A stretch of 64,000 nucleotides of DNA from positions 29,014,126 through 29,078,125 of the forward strand of contig OY821747.1 in NCBI GenBank assembly GCA_963682055.1, in the 5' to 3' direction. Under the pieces are notes generated by a model that saw only the letters and a list, made by a program, of their open reading frames with translations, was not told where the DNA came from and searched no databases. A program made the position numbers and the translations under genes. Positions 1 to 12,306 of this stretch are shown here, in pieces (the first letter of the stretch is position 1; each line of letters begins with the position of its first letter). Source of the stretch: Primula veris. Taxonomy: Eukaryota > Streptophyta > Magnoliopsida > Ericales > Primulaceae.

Positions 1-112
1 CTAAACTTTTGATAGATTAATTTGTTTGTTTTAACTTATAATGAACCATGCATATGTATCTAATATTATGTAAATACATATATTTTTTATTTTTTTAATA
101 TGTAAACTCTAT

Positions 113-181
113 ATAGGAATAACCTCCTTATATTAATATTTTTCGTGGTCCCCACAATATGACTGTACAGAGAGTTTACTG
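113..181. repeat. Diverged end of the CTCTATAAATTAATA-type MITE
   Basis: The stretch has AACCTCC, TTAATATT, a GTGGTCCC core and a GAGAGTTTACTG end. This matches the order of motifs at the right ends of the two longer copies near 4.0 and 5.2 kb. Only this end is visible, so it is a relic or is cut by the window edge. The match was judged by eye. Confidence 0.3.
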
Positions 182-1129
182 TATTTGGGTTGTCTAGGAC
201 CGTTGGAGCTAGTCTCGGTGGTGGGTTTGATACATTAGCGTGATTACACTACTTTTATCTATTTTCCAAAAGCGCCCTTAAGAATTTAAATTTACGAGTT
301 CAGAAATATTTAAGAAGGGCAAAAACTTTGGTTTCCATGCCTAGGAATTACAGAACTGCTAGAAGTAGTAACATGAGATAATGCAGCAATATTCAAACTT
401 TAGCGGAGGAAATACTAAAAGTGCATGCATATTTTAAGTCTCTCTAGCTACGTAGTTCATACTGTAAATTTTACCTAAAAAAAATTGCCAATAAATTTGA
501 GTGGTTAAGACTAACATAAAAAAGGATAAAATACATTAACACAACTTTTAAACCACTGCTTGGCAATGCATAGTTTTAGAACCCATACTAACACAACTTG
601 ATTTGCTTCTCATTAAATTTTGTTGAAGCAACTAGTTGATTGTAGAAAAACTCTGGAACTTAGGTTACCCTTAAGGCATATGAAGATCGAACTAAATTTG
701 GAGATGAATTTGTAAGAATTATAGAGGCCTTAGTTCACGATGCCATATTAGTCATGAATTTTGGCATGAAGGGGAAAATATCATAACCAATATTACTGAA
801 CCTATATATTTATTTGTTGATCATGTTTGTAATCGTGGTGGCCCTAGGTTGGTGAAATATATGAAAGATGGATAACATATTAGGTGTAATTAAAGATTTT
901 CCGATAAGTATGCAGCTAATTATAAGAATACGAAAAACCAAATTTTGAAAAGCTGGGAAATTTTGCTTGGTTTTACACACTCTACAAGATTTTGTGATCA
1001 AGCATCTTTTTTTGACCAGCTCCAATAGGGACAAAAAGAAATACCTGAAATGAAGACAAAGTGGTGGTACAACAAGTAATGGATTTTTTTTAGTTGGTGT
1101 ATGTACTCTTAAGTAGTAGCCAAACATAC
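182..1129. other. AT-rich non-coding stretch
   Basis: No frame shows a recognisable domain. The open frame on the minus strand at 810-1127 is hydrophobic low-complexity sequence. It would be intron and downstream DNA of the exon at 1130-1266 if that gene is real. Confidence 0.5.
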
Positions 1130-1266
1130 CTTTGGTGCGGATTGATACTGCACAGGTGCCCCCTCGAGCAAACCAGTTTTCAGAAGGTCCTTCAACTTTG
1201 TCGGAATCTTCTCTAATCTAGTGTTTCTCGACCCACTCATTTCTAAATCCCACGGTGAGACCTAAT
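1130..1266 (-). pseudogene. Exon of a Tify/PHD-type nuclear protein gene
   Basis: Read on the minus strand, an ATTAG acceptor is followed by about 45 codons and an AAAG/GTATG donor. The peptide starts WDLEMSGSRN and continues IPTKLKDLLKTGLLEGAPVQY. The pattern 'P..(V/L)K.LL.TGLLEG.PV.Y' is the short Tify-like segment found near the middle of plant PHD-finger/acetyltransferase-like nuclear proteins. In those proteins it lies upstream of the PHD finger. No neighbouring exon of the same protein is visible within 1 kb on either side, so this is probably an isolated exon, either a decayed gene or a transposed fragment. A functional gene with long introns cannot be excluded. The family call rests on motif memory, not on a search. 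Confidence 0.5.
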
Positions 1267-3314
1267 AACTAAGAAAACAAAATTATAGAATGAAGTTCAT
1301 CAATTGAAAACAAAATTGTCGATCAATTGCAGCATCATTTATTGAAACTTAGAGTAACTAAGAAAAAAAATCTTGCACATTAACAAATTACACCAAATAC
1401 AAGGTGCAAAATCATTTATCAAAAGTACGAACTTAATAATACAAAATGTAAATTTAAGAGATGTTATATTTCTTACGGTGGAGAGAGAAACGTACACAAA
1501 GAGAGAGGGTGATGACTGATGAGAGGAAAAGCAATACGATTTAAAGAAAAGATACTTGTATTTATAAACCTCACCTTCTTTAGGCTTGGACAAAAAAAAA
1601 TGTAAACTATGGGGAAATTTGCTTATTTCATTCTATATATTGTATCTACAATCACACCTTAAAGGTTTTTTTTTTTCTGTTTTTGGAATAGTATCTGAAT
1701 TCAAAACATTCAACAGTACAGTAAATGAAAGAAGTATATTTACTTTAAAAAAAGTATTAAAAGCAAAAAGTACTGATGATAAATGTACTTTTTTACTTTT
1801 ATTAATTGAATACATGCATTTTGAATATCAAATTTGGTCACTTTTAGTAATCCTTGATGGACTACTAATAGGCTATTATGAGATTATGTATTTCAAAACC
1901 AAATACAGAGTATATCTTTAGAAACACAATTGAATAAGATTTAAATGAGACAAATAAGCATTTGTCCTGACAGAAGAAAGGATATACGACAAGGTGCATC
2001 CCTCATGAGATGTCAAATACGATCAAATTATTCGAATGTATGAAAATATTGAAACTCTAATTTAATAGTATTGATTACAAATTAAATTGAATTTTTAATT
2101 ACGTACATAGACAAATTTCTTTCTAATTTAATCGTATTGATAAACTTAAAGTATGAAAATAATAATTACCCTTGAGTCACTAGTAAAATCTTGTTTCATT
2201 AGCTACAACCAGCTTGATTTTGGAGCCACTACGGCCATAATTATTGTATAATATCATTGTGTGGTTATCATTTTGCAAGACACTGCTAAACAAAAAGGTT
2301 AATTACTGATTTTGATGATAACAAGAATAGCTACTATTTTATTGTCAATGAGTGATGATTTTAATAAAAATGCACTATTAATCTGTGAAATGATCTACTT
2401 ATTAAACAAACTTTCATGCTTGTTTCAATTTGCAATTAAATTATATAAACACAACTAAACTACACCACAACCGATGATCTCACAACACCGTACTATGTAA
2501 AATATTTTTCTTTAACAACCGTGTTTGTATTTCCGATTTGAGGAAGTAGGCTACTTCTTGACACCGCTAAACTTGTGACGTCGTAAGATTTCAGTTCAAC
2601 TTTATTGGTTTATGATAAAGAACAAACTTTGACATAGCATATTACCGCAAAGAAGAATATCGGAAGTTATTTGTCCATTCCTGGAACAGGTTGTGTTTTG
2701 CAGATTTTGTATTTTAATATGACTACGTACATTGTGATTAAATCACACAACTTACAAACATATAGACACTCTAATGCAATGCTTACTTGCACGGGTGCAT
2801 TGACGATCAAACAACCTCCAAAGGTCTGATCATTCGCACATGATAGAGTCCCGTTTAGCATCAGTAAACCACACCACAAGCTCAAAGTAACCCTACATCA
2901 AAAAGATAAATAATGAGGAAAACAAATATACACAGTTAAGCATTATACTTCGTCCAACAATAATATACGACCTATATAAAAAGTAGAGGCCAAAATAATA
3001 AAAATTACAGTATTACTAAAAAGAGTTTAAACATTCTAAAAAACTTTATTCTGACAATGTTTTATTCATGAGTCTAACAAAATAGATGCCCAACTCCTTC
3101 CAAATTCTGATTTCTAACAAGACATTGCATATTTACTATTCAGTCGGCAAAAACAATTCATTTTAAAGATACAAACACGTAAACATATGTAATTACAAGC
3201 AGAAGAAAAATTGAAGAATATGCTATTGACAAAATAAGAAAAGATAACAAATTATTGATACGATATGGGAGAGCACAGCTGAAACACTTGTTCATCATAA
3301 TTAGTTGAAACAAT
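1267..3314. other. AT-rich intergenic DNA
   Basis: I see no gene, RNA or well-defined element here. Open frames are short and of biased composition. A possible splice-donor-like site lies after a short open stretch at about 2790-2885 on the minus strand, but nothing supports an exon. Confidence 0.5.
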
Positions 3315-4052
3315 CCTATAGTATAACCTCTCTAAATTAATATTCTCTAAAATAATAATTTTCTCCGGTCCCGACTTGTATCAGTGTAAAAAATCAGTAA
3401 TTTTGATAAATTAATAAGATAATAAATTTTCTGAAAATCATTATATAAATATTGGTCCCGACAAAATCATAAATTAATAATTCTTCAAAAATTCAAACAT
3501 TACTAGGATGACTTAGTAAAATATGACTTTGTAGTCATTTGATTTTTATTAAAATTTAAATCTACTTGAATCTCATATCTATTTTTCTAATTGTATCCAA
3601 AAGCTATGATATAGTCTTTACAAACTGCAACAAAAAAAAGTTATAAACGCGATTAATGTTTACTTTCGCGTGACTAGTTTCAAATGTACGGTATCATGTT
3701 CAAGTAGTATCTTCATTACCAAATAATATCTATGATTTCTTTTAAGTTATGGGCCTCTGAACATGTATCATTTTAGTCCAACAAACCATTAACATCCGTT
3801 TTATTATGATAACTCAATCATTTTTTTAAGTTCATAAATATATTTCTCAGTAGTGGTTTATCTATTAATTGAAACTTTATTGACCGGACGAATTTTGCAG
3901 TGTCGAAAACAATTTGTTATTGTCGATCGATGAACATTAATTGTCCAATAATAAAACCTATTTAAAATAATAATTATTAATTTATCGATTAATTAATAGC
4001 TCTTTGAATTAATAAATTTCTACGGTTCCTACATTATTAATTTATAGAAGTT
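3315..4052. mobile_element. Long MITE-like element, copy 1
   Basis: The left end reads AACCTCTCTAAATTAATATTC and is followed by a GGTCCCGACTTG core. The right end reads ATTATTAATTTATAGAAGTT, close to the reverse complement of the left end. Internal sequence matches the copy at 4540-5233, including the GATAAATTAATAAGATAATAAA stretch. It has no coding potential. The ends fit a non-autonomous DNA transposon with terminal inverted repeats; the superfamily is not assigned because I could not fix a target-site duplication. Confidence 0.5.
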
Positions 4053-4059
4053 GGATAAA

Positions 4060-4410
4060 TAAAGAAGAGGCATGCAGAGCAAATGCTAGTACGAAGTAAC
4101 TTCACTCTTTGAGTAACGCCATATAAATGTCTACGAAGTATGCAAAAAAACTAAGATTGGAAATGACAAGATACCCTAATGAAAAAAACTAATGCAATGA
4201 ACACAAACTATGCAAAGAACCGTTACGAAAAAGGAACAGAAGTATAAGTGGAATATTGAATATAGAACAACCACAGAATCTAACAGTCAGTTATACCTTG
4301 TACTAAAACCAAATAGGATAAAAGTATGCCGCTTGAACATTCTTCAATTAAACCATTTTATGTTGCATCAAATGTACTATTCCTCTACCCATTTCCCATA
4401 AAAAAAACTT
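4060..4410 (-). repeat. Fragment of unit U (U0)
   Basis: The sequence around 4075-4150 and 4330-4402 matches the proximal part of unit U at 24.59-24.93 kb: a 'GCAAATGC..GTAC.AAGTAACTTCACTCTTT' run, then 'AATGTCTACGAAGTA', then the minus-strand stretch that elsewhere reads NGLIEEC. In this copy the minus-strand frame is shifted. It sits between the two MITE copies. Confidence 0.5.
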
Positions 4411-4539
4411 AGTATCCCAATCTAACAATTTTTCCCAGTTTATAAAATACTTAGGAAACAAGCATCAAAGGTCGCAGACTGAAATAGAGAAAACGTGATT
4501 GAATGGTGCGTTAAACATGACAGTCATTCCGATTACAGT

Positions 4540-5233
4540 AGAACCTCTATAAAATAATACTCGCTAAATTAAAAAACTTTCTAAAATAATATTTTCCTCC
4601 AGTCCCGACTTGGTTCAGTGTAAAAAATCATCAATTTTGATAAATTAATAAGATAATAAAATTTTGAAGAATCGTTATATAAATATTTGGTCTTAACAAA
4701 ATCATAAATAATAATTCTTTAAAATGACAAATAGTAGATTTAGTGAAATATCACTCTATAGTCATTTTATTTTTATTAAAATATAAATATAAATTTATTT
4801 CAATATTATCTCTAACTTTATTTATTGCGTTCAAAATCTCTTGTTTTGTATTTGCGGACTGCACTAAAAAATTATGAAGTTATATAATCGATTAAACAAT
4901 GAGTTGTACTATTTTATTCAATGATGCTCAATATACATAAAATTGATTAGACATATTAAACGTTTCTAATATATATTATTAGTTTGATATACAGTTTAAG
5001 ATGTAACAAAATTATACTTATTTAGTAATTGAAATAGTGTATTTGCTTTTACTAACGAATTTAACGATCATTCTTAGTAATTTATAATGAGTTAATTTAT
5101 GTTATAAACGATTACATTTATTGAATCGATAAAAACCTCTCTAAAACAATAATTATTAATTTATCGATTAATTAATATCTCTCTAAGTTAATAAAATTTC
5201 ATGGTCCGGACATTATTAATCTATAGAAGTTTT
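4540..5233. mobile_element. Long MITE-like element, copy 2
   Basis: The left end AACCTCTATAAAATAATACT and right end TTAATCTATAGAAGTTTTA are near inverted repeats. A CCAGTCCCGACTTGG core and a GGTCCGGACATTATTAAT sub-terminal stretch are shared with the copy at 3315-4052. It is about 0.7 kb and has no coding potential. Both copies lie within 2 kb of each other, flanking a unit U fragment. Confidence 0.55.
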
Positions 5234-6165
5234 ATTTAGAAAATGCCCTGAGCAACGTACAAAGTAGAGTTGTCCGCTGTTTGGCTGACCCTCTTCTTCC
5301 CATTTGGGTTGGGTTTACCCAGAAGTACAGTGTGCATAAAATATTTAGATTTACAACTAATGATCACCGCAATCTAGGTTTTTTTTTTCTAGTCGGAATA
5401 TTAAACGTATTATATCACCGCTACAAGGAACATTATTTTACTAATTGCTATACGCGCTGAGCCAGATGTTTGGTCGATGAGTTCCATCGTGGTACATGTA
5501 TGAGCAATTTCCATGTCTAGCGTGTTTCTTTTTTGAAAGGTAAGCATATTATTAAACTGAGAAACAAAGGCTAATCCACAAACCGAAAAATGCCCATAAA
5601 CAGTTAATTCCGACAAAAGCATTAGTACTTTGCCAGAATTTTATTTAAATAAAACATTGAGATAACATCATATAACAACAAAATAAGGAGCATTTTTAAG
5701 AGATGTCCTTGTTTGCAACAAAAAAGGAAAATTACAATCCTTCTAAAGGGATTTAACACTCTCGAAATTAAACTGGACTTGATTTTATTCTTCAAAGAAG
5801 CTTCTTCACTATCAGCACCACCATTTTGGTCTTCAATATCATTAAATATAGCATTTCCCAGATAGTTTCCCAACCTGCAACTCCTGCACATAAGCTTAAA
5901 CAAGTAGACTGTCCAAATTTGCTTATAATTCAAACTTAATCTCATTAAAATTAACAGGGTACCTAGTAATGGCAGCACTCTTGTTATTTCCATATCTAGC
6001 AATCTTATATGCATATCATTGTACCAGACCATTGTTGAACTTTTAAAATGCCAAAATCTATCTCCAAGCCCAAGTAAAACATTTAAATTAAAGAGGTTAG
6101 CCAATTTAACTTGAGAACACCAAAGAGAGTTAAACGAACTTTCAGTTCTTGTCATTAAGAAAATT
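5234..6165. other. Sequence downstream of the LINE tail; no gene identified
   Basis: An open frame of 177 codons lies on the minus strand (5622-6155), but I see no catalytic motif in it and it may be the 3' tail of the LINE upstream. A T-run at about 5376-5386 could be a poly(A) tail read from the minus strand. The rest is featureless. Confidence 0.3.
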
Positions 6166-7084
6166 ATTATTAATGTCCCAAATTCCTACTAAAAAAGAAT
6201 TTCTATTCTCAACAGGTATGCTTTTTAGCAAGTTCATTTTGGTTTTAATAATAAACTCAATGTGATTAATGAGGGTGGCAACATCACTTGCCTTCTTACC
6301 ATGCTTTCTGAGGTTTCTCTCTTTCCAGATAAAGTAAACACGAGGAGAAAATTAGCTTACCAATTTTGCTGGGAAAAGAATTCTTACTAAAAGCAGTGGA
6401 AGCCCAATTTATCCAACTTTCCCAAAAATTACAAAAATGATAAAAACCTGCTTTAGATAAAAGAGTTTTAAGTAAAATTTTGGAATAGTTACACTCAAAA
6501 AACAAGTGGTTCATATTTTCCTCTTTTTCTTTACATAAACAACAAAGATCACAAGAGTTGCTATGAAGCCATTTTTGTAACTTATTCGCAGTAGGCAATC
6601 TTTTCAAAATGGATTGCCATAAAATATGGCTACATTTAGAAATATAAGAATTGAACCAATCAAGAGAGTTCCACCTAACTTTCTCCTTAGTGACTCTAAT
6701 GAAATTCCACATTTGATTTACAGTGAAGCCTTTCTCATCAAGACTCCAACTCAGCTTATCCCTTGAGTTTTTGTTAAACTTGGGCTGTTTAAGTGTATTC
6801 AAATAATCCACTTGGTCACCATTATCAGGCCAATTCCAGTTATCATTAGGGATGATGTCAGCAACCTTCTTATTTAGCGATAGACAAGTGGCACTTAGAA
6901 ATCTATTAATATGATTTCTATGAAAAATAGCACCGGATTCTAACCACTTGTCATACCACAGAAAAGTATCTTTATCATCCCCTATTTTGTAGATGAGAAG
7001 CTCTTTGAGAGTCTGTCTCATTTTAAGGACTTTTCTCCAAGTCCAACCACATTGGTAGGCAACACCAATAAACCATATGCTCTG
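6166..7084 (-). mobile_element. LINE fragment: zf-RVT region
   Basis: The minus-strand product runs WRKVLKMRQTLKELLIYKIG, then FLWYDKW, KLSW.LDEKGFTVNQMW, WNSLDWF, ILWQSILKRLPTANKL and CDLCCLCKEKEENMNHLFFECNYS. This is the zinc-binding segment that follows reverse transcriptase in plant L1-type LINEs (zf-RVT), with its C-x2-C ... H-x4-C-like cluster. A stop at 6296 is followed in another frame by RKHGKKASDVATLINHIEF, so a frameshift is present. The element is 5'-truncated and interrupted (see 7085-7612). It is dead: no complete reverse transcriptase or endonuclease is present. Confidence 0.8.
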
Positions 7085-7612
7085 GCCTTTTAAGTAATTT
7101 AAAATGTTGTTTTAAAAATCATGCTATATTACGCTATAGTTAGCGAAATAACGTTTTTTGACCGAAAAAAGTTATGATAAACCGCTATTTGGATGGAAAA
7201 GCGCTAAATTCGCGCTATAGGGACGCTATAGCATAAAAAGCGCGCTATAGTGGACACTATTTACGCTATAGCGGGTGCAGTCCAAATTATTTATTTTTTT
7301 TTATTTTTTTTTGTCAAAATTTTAATGAAATTATTGGAAGCTAAAGAGAATCAAACCCTAAAACTCTTACAAACAAAATAAATGTTATGACATCTCAACT
7401 ACAATCATTTTGTGATTATTAGTTACAACTTTTTATATATATTTAGTTAATTTTTATTAGATATTCTGAATTTAATGCTATATTTATATGTATTTAGGTA
7501 AAAAAAAAATATAAAACAAAGCACTATGTAGTAATGCTATTTGCGTTTTTAGCATTTCTCTTGAAAAAACGCTACGCTAGCAATAACGCTATTTAAAACA
7601 TTGATTTACATG
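7085..7612. mobile_element. MITE rich in GCTATAG motifs inserted in the LINE
   Basis: The stretch begins near AATGTTGTTTTAAAAA and ends TTTAAAACATT, so its ends are imperfect inverted repeats. It carries many CGCTATAG / CTATAGCG blocks near the left end and GCTACGCTAGC near the right end. LINE reading frame is found on both sides (7613-7775 and below 7084), showing it entered the LINE after that element. No coding sequence is seen. The superfamily is not assigned. Confidence 0.55.
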
Positions 7613-7775
7613 AACTCATTACTTTCAAAGAGAATTAATAGTAGGATCACATAATCTCCAGAGAATCTTACAAATAAGAAATTTGTTATATTTTTTTGAT
7701 CTTTTTAAGGCCTAAGCCACCTTCATCAAAGGGGTGAGTAATATCACTCCAAGCAATTCTATTGCCCCCTAGGCC
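7613..7775 (-). mobile_element. LINE fragment: end of reverse transcriptase
   Basis: On the minus strand the sequence reads NRIAWSDITHPFDEGGLGLK followed by KFLICKILWRLCDPTINSL. The 'W..I..P..EGGLG' motif marks the C-terminal end of plant LINE reverse transcriptase, directly upstream of the zf-RVT region at 6166-7084. Upstream of 7775 the LINE stops abruptly and the local repeat sequence resumes. Confidence 0.75.
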
Positions 7776-8409
7776 CTAAATATTTCAAAACATGAGAAAA
7801 AGATCTCCACATAATCTAAGGTTCCAACTTTTAGAAGCTAGATCAATTTTCTAGAGATTTTGTTCGAAGTAAATAGTCTACGATTTAAAAAAATTAATAG
7901 CATTCATCCCAATGTATGCAACCATGCAAGCGGTAAATGCAAGCTTCAAGAAAATTACATAAGAATCCTTTTCCACAAAGAAATTTAAAATAAATTAACC
8001 ATGGCTTGATTTTAAATGGGACAACTTAAGGAGAGAAGCATTAAAATTACTTCTGCCATGTGCATAAATAATCGAAGATTGCACCGCGACATGCATAAAA
8101 ATACATAGAGCTTCCTTACGGTCGATAAAATCTTGTACTAACATCAAATAGGATAAAAGTATGCAGTTTTTACATTCTTCAATTAAACCGTTTTTTATTG
8201 CATTAAATGCATTATTCCTACCCGTATCACACAAAATAAACTTTTTTTGTGCTACATTTCAATATAAGTTGGTTTCTCTATGTTTCAATTTGATATAATT
8301 AATTTTCTTTTCCACTATAGCTTCAACATTCACAACCCTCTCCATAGAATTGACCAAAGCTCATAAAATTTACATGAGCATATATAGAATTAATTAATTA
8401 AAGCATAAC

Positions 8410-8541
8410 CTTGCGAGTTGCGACCAGGGTATATTGTTACGAAATGCGATGAATAACGATCTTCCCAAAATTCTGTCATTACTCAAATAGTCGCGGGCTC
8501 GCCGCCTTTTCTTGCGGGTACTCCAGACAAATCTTAATTTT
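8410..8541 (-). pseudogene. Basic 'RKKRR' exon, copy in U1
   Basis: The minus-strand peptide contains VWSTRKKRRRARDYLSN then GRSLFIAFRNN. The same exon at 31752-31875 ends with a clean AAG/GTAATA donor; here the tail is altered and the site reads GTTATG. RKKRRRAR looks like a nuclear localisation signal. Frame is kept between copies that differ at many positions, which supports former coding use. I do not recognise the protein family. Confidence 0.4.
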
Positions 8542-9164
8542 AAGTTATGGGCACCTTTTTTTACTATCACAAAAAAATAAAAAAGATGTTGCATAAAAAA
8601 GCAAGCTGTGTAACTATTTAACACGAGAATTAATAACAAATCGGAGATCTACTCATTAAGCAAAATGTCGTGTCATCATTTCTTGTAAATTGGTCAACTA
8701 TTACTCTCCTAATCTCAATTTAATGAGAAGTTCAGACAACGTGCAATATTACAGGATGAAAAGTTTGCATATCTGAAATGTCGAAATTACAGTTTCCAAA
8801 TGTTAAATCAAATAAATTTGGCATCTTAACTATGTAAAAACCTTTTTAAATTAATATTTTCGACATTTTAAAGTATAAAAAACTACACTGGAAACTCCAT
8901 AGATTTATTATATGAATTCCAACATTCTTACAGTATAATTTGCACCTCTATTAATTGTTAATTGGTAATGAAATCATGGGTAATATCAGAAAAGGCAGAA
9001 TATGAAAAACATAACAAAACCCTTGATTTGTTTTTGAAATAAACCCTAGATTTTTTTTTGAAATAAAACCCTTGATCTTTTTTATTTCCCGCAAGCTTGA
9101 TAATTAAAGTACATCACACAAATATAAAAAAACTATGTACATAATAAGATAGAGAGAGATAGAG

Positions 9165-9256
9165 GTAGTACCAGGATAGGTAAAAAGCTGCATATTGCTT
9201 TTCTGAGAGGAAGTATGAAAGTGGGTAGATAGTACCAGGATAGGTAAAAAGCTGCT
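9165..9256. repeat. Short direct repeat in a leader-like region
   Basis: The segment AGTACCAGGATAGGTAAAAA plus GCTGC occurs twice about 62 bases apart, at about 9166 and 9228. Other unit U copies have it once. It is a local tandem duplication of the putative minus-strand 5' leader. Confidence 0.6.
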
Positions 9257-9330
9257 TATTTCTACTTATATTTTTTTATACTACTAATATATAAACGGCG
9301 CATTTGCCCCTTATTTATAGTAAAAGCTGA

Positions 9331-9880
9331 CAGGGATATAGTTCTGACATCAAAGCCCTAGTTACTAATTAATGCGCACCTTGACTTCTGATTTTTTATT
9401 TTTTATACTTATATAAATTGTTTCAATTTTTATCTCTAAACGTTAATTACGGCGTCTATGGGATTTAATAATATTTTTATAATAGTTGTGTGTGAATTTG
9501 TGATGGAGTTGTTTTTCATATTTATAGAAATTGTTTTAATTTCGGCGCATCCTTACCTGTACTTTTTATATTTGTTTCAATTTTTATATATAATCGCTAA
9601 TTATGGATATCTGGCCTTTTGTAAATTTTAAAAAAGGTGAATTAACAAAAACATACCTTACCCCTCTCATATTAACAAAAACATACCCTTAAAAGTTACA
9701 TTATCAAAAACATATATTTAATAAAAAAAAAGGGTATGAAATCAGAAAAAAGGGTATGTGTGGAATAGAGTTGTTTTTTTTTTTTAATTATATAAATTGA
9801 TTCAATTTTTACGTCTAGACCTAATTACAGAGTCTCTACCATTTTTTATAATAATTTCATGGAATATAGGTGTTTTATAT
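9331..9880. other. AT-rich spacer
   Basis: No gene seen. The part at 9440-9560 is similar to 34970-35178. A short AACAAAAACATACC motif repeats around 9650-9700. Confidence 0.4.
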
Positions 9881-10414
9881 AATTATAGTAATTGATTCAA
9901 ATTTTATATTTGAACCTTAGTTACATGTTTTTTCATGATTTGGGATAATATGCATGCTACTAAGGTGATTTTAAAATTGAGAATCATGTTTTTTTGCCTC
10001 ATAATGTTTTATGTTCATTCTAGTTTGAATGATTATCACGATCTAGCTTTCAAGTTGAATTTTTTTTAAACAAAACCATTGAGAATAGAAAGCTCATTGT
10101 TTTATGTAAATTTATTTAAATATGTATAACAATAAACTTCCGTCATCGAATTGGTTATGTGCATGGAACATGTCAATCGAATTTTTTAACTAATGGACTT
10201 GATAATCGGAAGCGAATAAAATAAGGTAAAAAATTTAACAAAAAATTGTATAACAAAATTAACCAATAAGAAACATTTTACTGTAAAAATGAAATTAACA
10301 TGTAAGGATGCCATGAGTATTTAACATTATAACAAAGTATTGTCAAGTCATTAGCTAAATGCATCTAATCGTTAGCTATTAACTGTTATTCTATATTATT
10401 GGATCCAAATTTCA

Positions 10415-10440
10415 TGTGTGTGTGTGTGTATATATATATA
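10415..10440. repeat. (TG)n(TA)n microsatellite
   Basis: A run of TG dinucleotides passes into TA dinucleotides. The same compound repeat is present, slightly shorter, at about 42675-42698 in block C. Confidence 0.85.
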
Positions 10441-12173
10441 GTAGTGAGTACTCGGAGGACATAAAAGTATCAATTTTATTGGAATATATCAACTAATCAG
10501 TGATAATGTTTGTGCTATTTTAGAATGTTTATGCTATTAAACCGATCAATGAAGCAGAAAATGAAAAAAATAAAATCATAGGTTCACATATATGCTAGAG
10601 TTAAGCAAACCAATCGTTGGCCAAATAAAATACAAAGCTTTTATTGAGTTTCAACCATCACGAAACTTTAAACTTCAGCATTGCATGTTCAGTTTTATAA
10701 TATTTTTTCTTTCACGAAACATCTAACAATAAGTAATGCCATGAAAGTCGGGTAATAGTACTTATGAAGAGAAATGTTGCACATGGCATAAGGGTTTGTA
10801 TCGATTGATCAAATTCACAAGGTAGCATAACCCTATTTGTGGTTCACATAAAAGGCGAGGGTGATGCAACTAGAGTTGTTAGTTTATGTGGAAGATACTC
10901 GTCTTAGCTAGCTAATTAACGTGTTTTGCCCCATATCATGGTTGTTGAACGACATCATTACCGTTGCCTTTTAACGAGACCTTTAAGTCCTCGACAACTT
11001 ATATGCATGATTTAATATATCACACTTGTCATCCTATCTTTTCAAGCTCTTATCCTAGCCTTACTTGTAAGCATCGGGTTTCCGACGTTGTTGTGATCAT
11101 GACCTTATTGCTAAAACGCTGGACGTCTAATTCGAACACATTATCTTATTCGTGATAAACTCTTCTCTTTCGCGCAAGAAGCTTGTTGCCCCCCAGTTAG
11201 AGTCGGTCACTAATTTGACAATAATTCTTCAGAACCAACAAATATTTATATACCGGGTTGAGATAATGGTATAAAGACATGTGATTGAACGTATCAGTTG
11301 TTTCATCATTTTCTTCAGCCTTTTCCTAGGTGAAGTGGATGAAACTACGCTATTTGTCATCGGTATACGTAACCTACTATATGGGAGCTTGGCACATGGA
11401 TATACTTGATTTCTTATAGAATGTAATTCGTTAGTTCCAGACTTCAGGTCCTCATTAGGCGTAAGCAAAACCACTGCTTAACTCAAAATCCTTTAAGAGT
11501 CACCCAATGTAGATCTAACTACCAGAGGAATCTTTCGCAACAACTCCACAGACAACCCGCAAAAAAAGGGTAAGAACTAGATTCGTCTTAGCGTCTTATA
11601 TACTACAATTTAGTTTCTTAACTAAACATTACAATGGTAATTGTTTCACTGATTCACGACACAACATTGCGACTCACTTTACATTGAAAATAGCACTTTC
11701 ACATTACGACAATGACATACAACCAATAAAAACACAACGAAAAATTATAGAAATTAAATGCAACCATGACAACTTAACAAGCGTGTTAGTAAATAATTGA
11801 AAACACAAGGGTTTGGTCCAATAAGTCGTCAAAAGGACACTAGGCCTGTAAGCCGTATTATATTTGATGAAGTAACACAGTTCAGCTATTTCTATATTGT
11901 TAAAATTCCCTGGACTTATTGAAGTTGGGGGCAAGGCAAGTCTACTGGATACATTATATTGAAGGATTTTCCCTATTTCACTGCGGTTAGTTTGAAATTT
12001 GAAGAAGCTGTTTCTATTTTCCAACACCCGAAACAAAAGAAAGCCATCTTTAAGATCTCACTATAGCCTTCTCAAGCATCAGCGTACCCTGAAAGACAAC
12101 CAACCATCTGGTAATTCTCCGGCTGCATCAATATATAAAGTCGCTTATTCTTTGTCTTAACGAAGGTTTAGAT

Positions 12174-12306
12174 CAGTCGAACAAATTCATCATCATATAA
12201 TAAGAAAATGGCACAAACCTCCTCCTTCGAAATTTTGCTAAATTCATAATTTTTTGTTGTTGTCCAAGACTTCCCCATCTGCAACCGACAGCACTTCAGA
12301 ATAATC
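12174..12306 (-). pseudogene. Terminal exon, copy A
   Basis: A TTCTGCAG/GATTATTC acceptor opens an exon equivalent to 36694-36825. In this copy two bases are missing after GATGGGG, so the frame that in block B reads WTTTKNYEFSNIS is shifted. The same lesion is present at 50543-50669. The function is unknown; the related copy at 23132-23296 suggests an F-box/LRR-type protein. Confidence 0.4.

Larger units (their letters stand above)
7776..9330 (-). repeat. Unit U, copy 1 (U1)
   Basis: This is a roughly 1.3-kb unit that recurs at 15.6, 24.6, 31.3 and 52.6 kb. Read on the minus strand it has a CT-rich leader-like stretch with a 'GCAGCTTTTTAC..ATCCTGGTAC' element near 9.2 kb, then the basic exon at 8410-8541, then the 'NGLIEECK' stretch near 8.2 kb. 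The order is the same in the other copies. Confidence 0.6.

Noticed and set aside
5622..6155. 177-codon minus-strand frame downstream of the LINE
   Set aside because: No catalytic or structural motif; probably LINE tail or chance in AT-rich DNA.
10964..11155. Conserved 63-77 codon + strand frame containing THPIFSSSYPSL-type peptide, repeated at 35.4 and 43.2 kb
   Set aside because: Copies are as similar in DNA as the non-coding flanks, so the conservation reflects recent duplication and not selection; no domain is seen.
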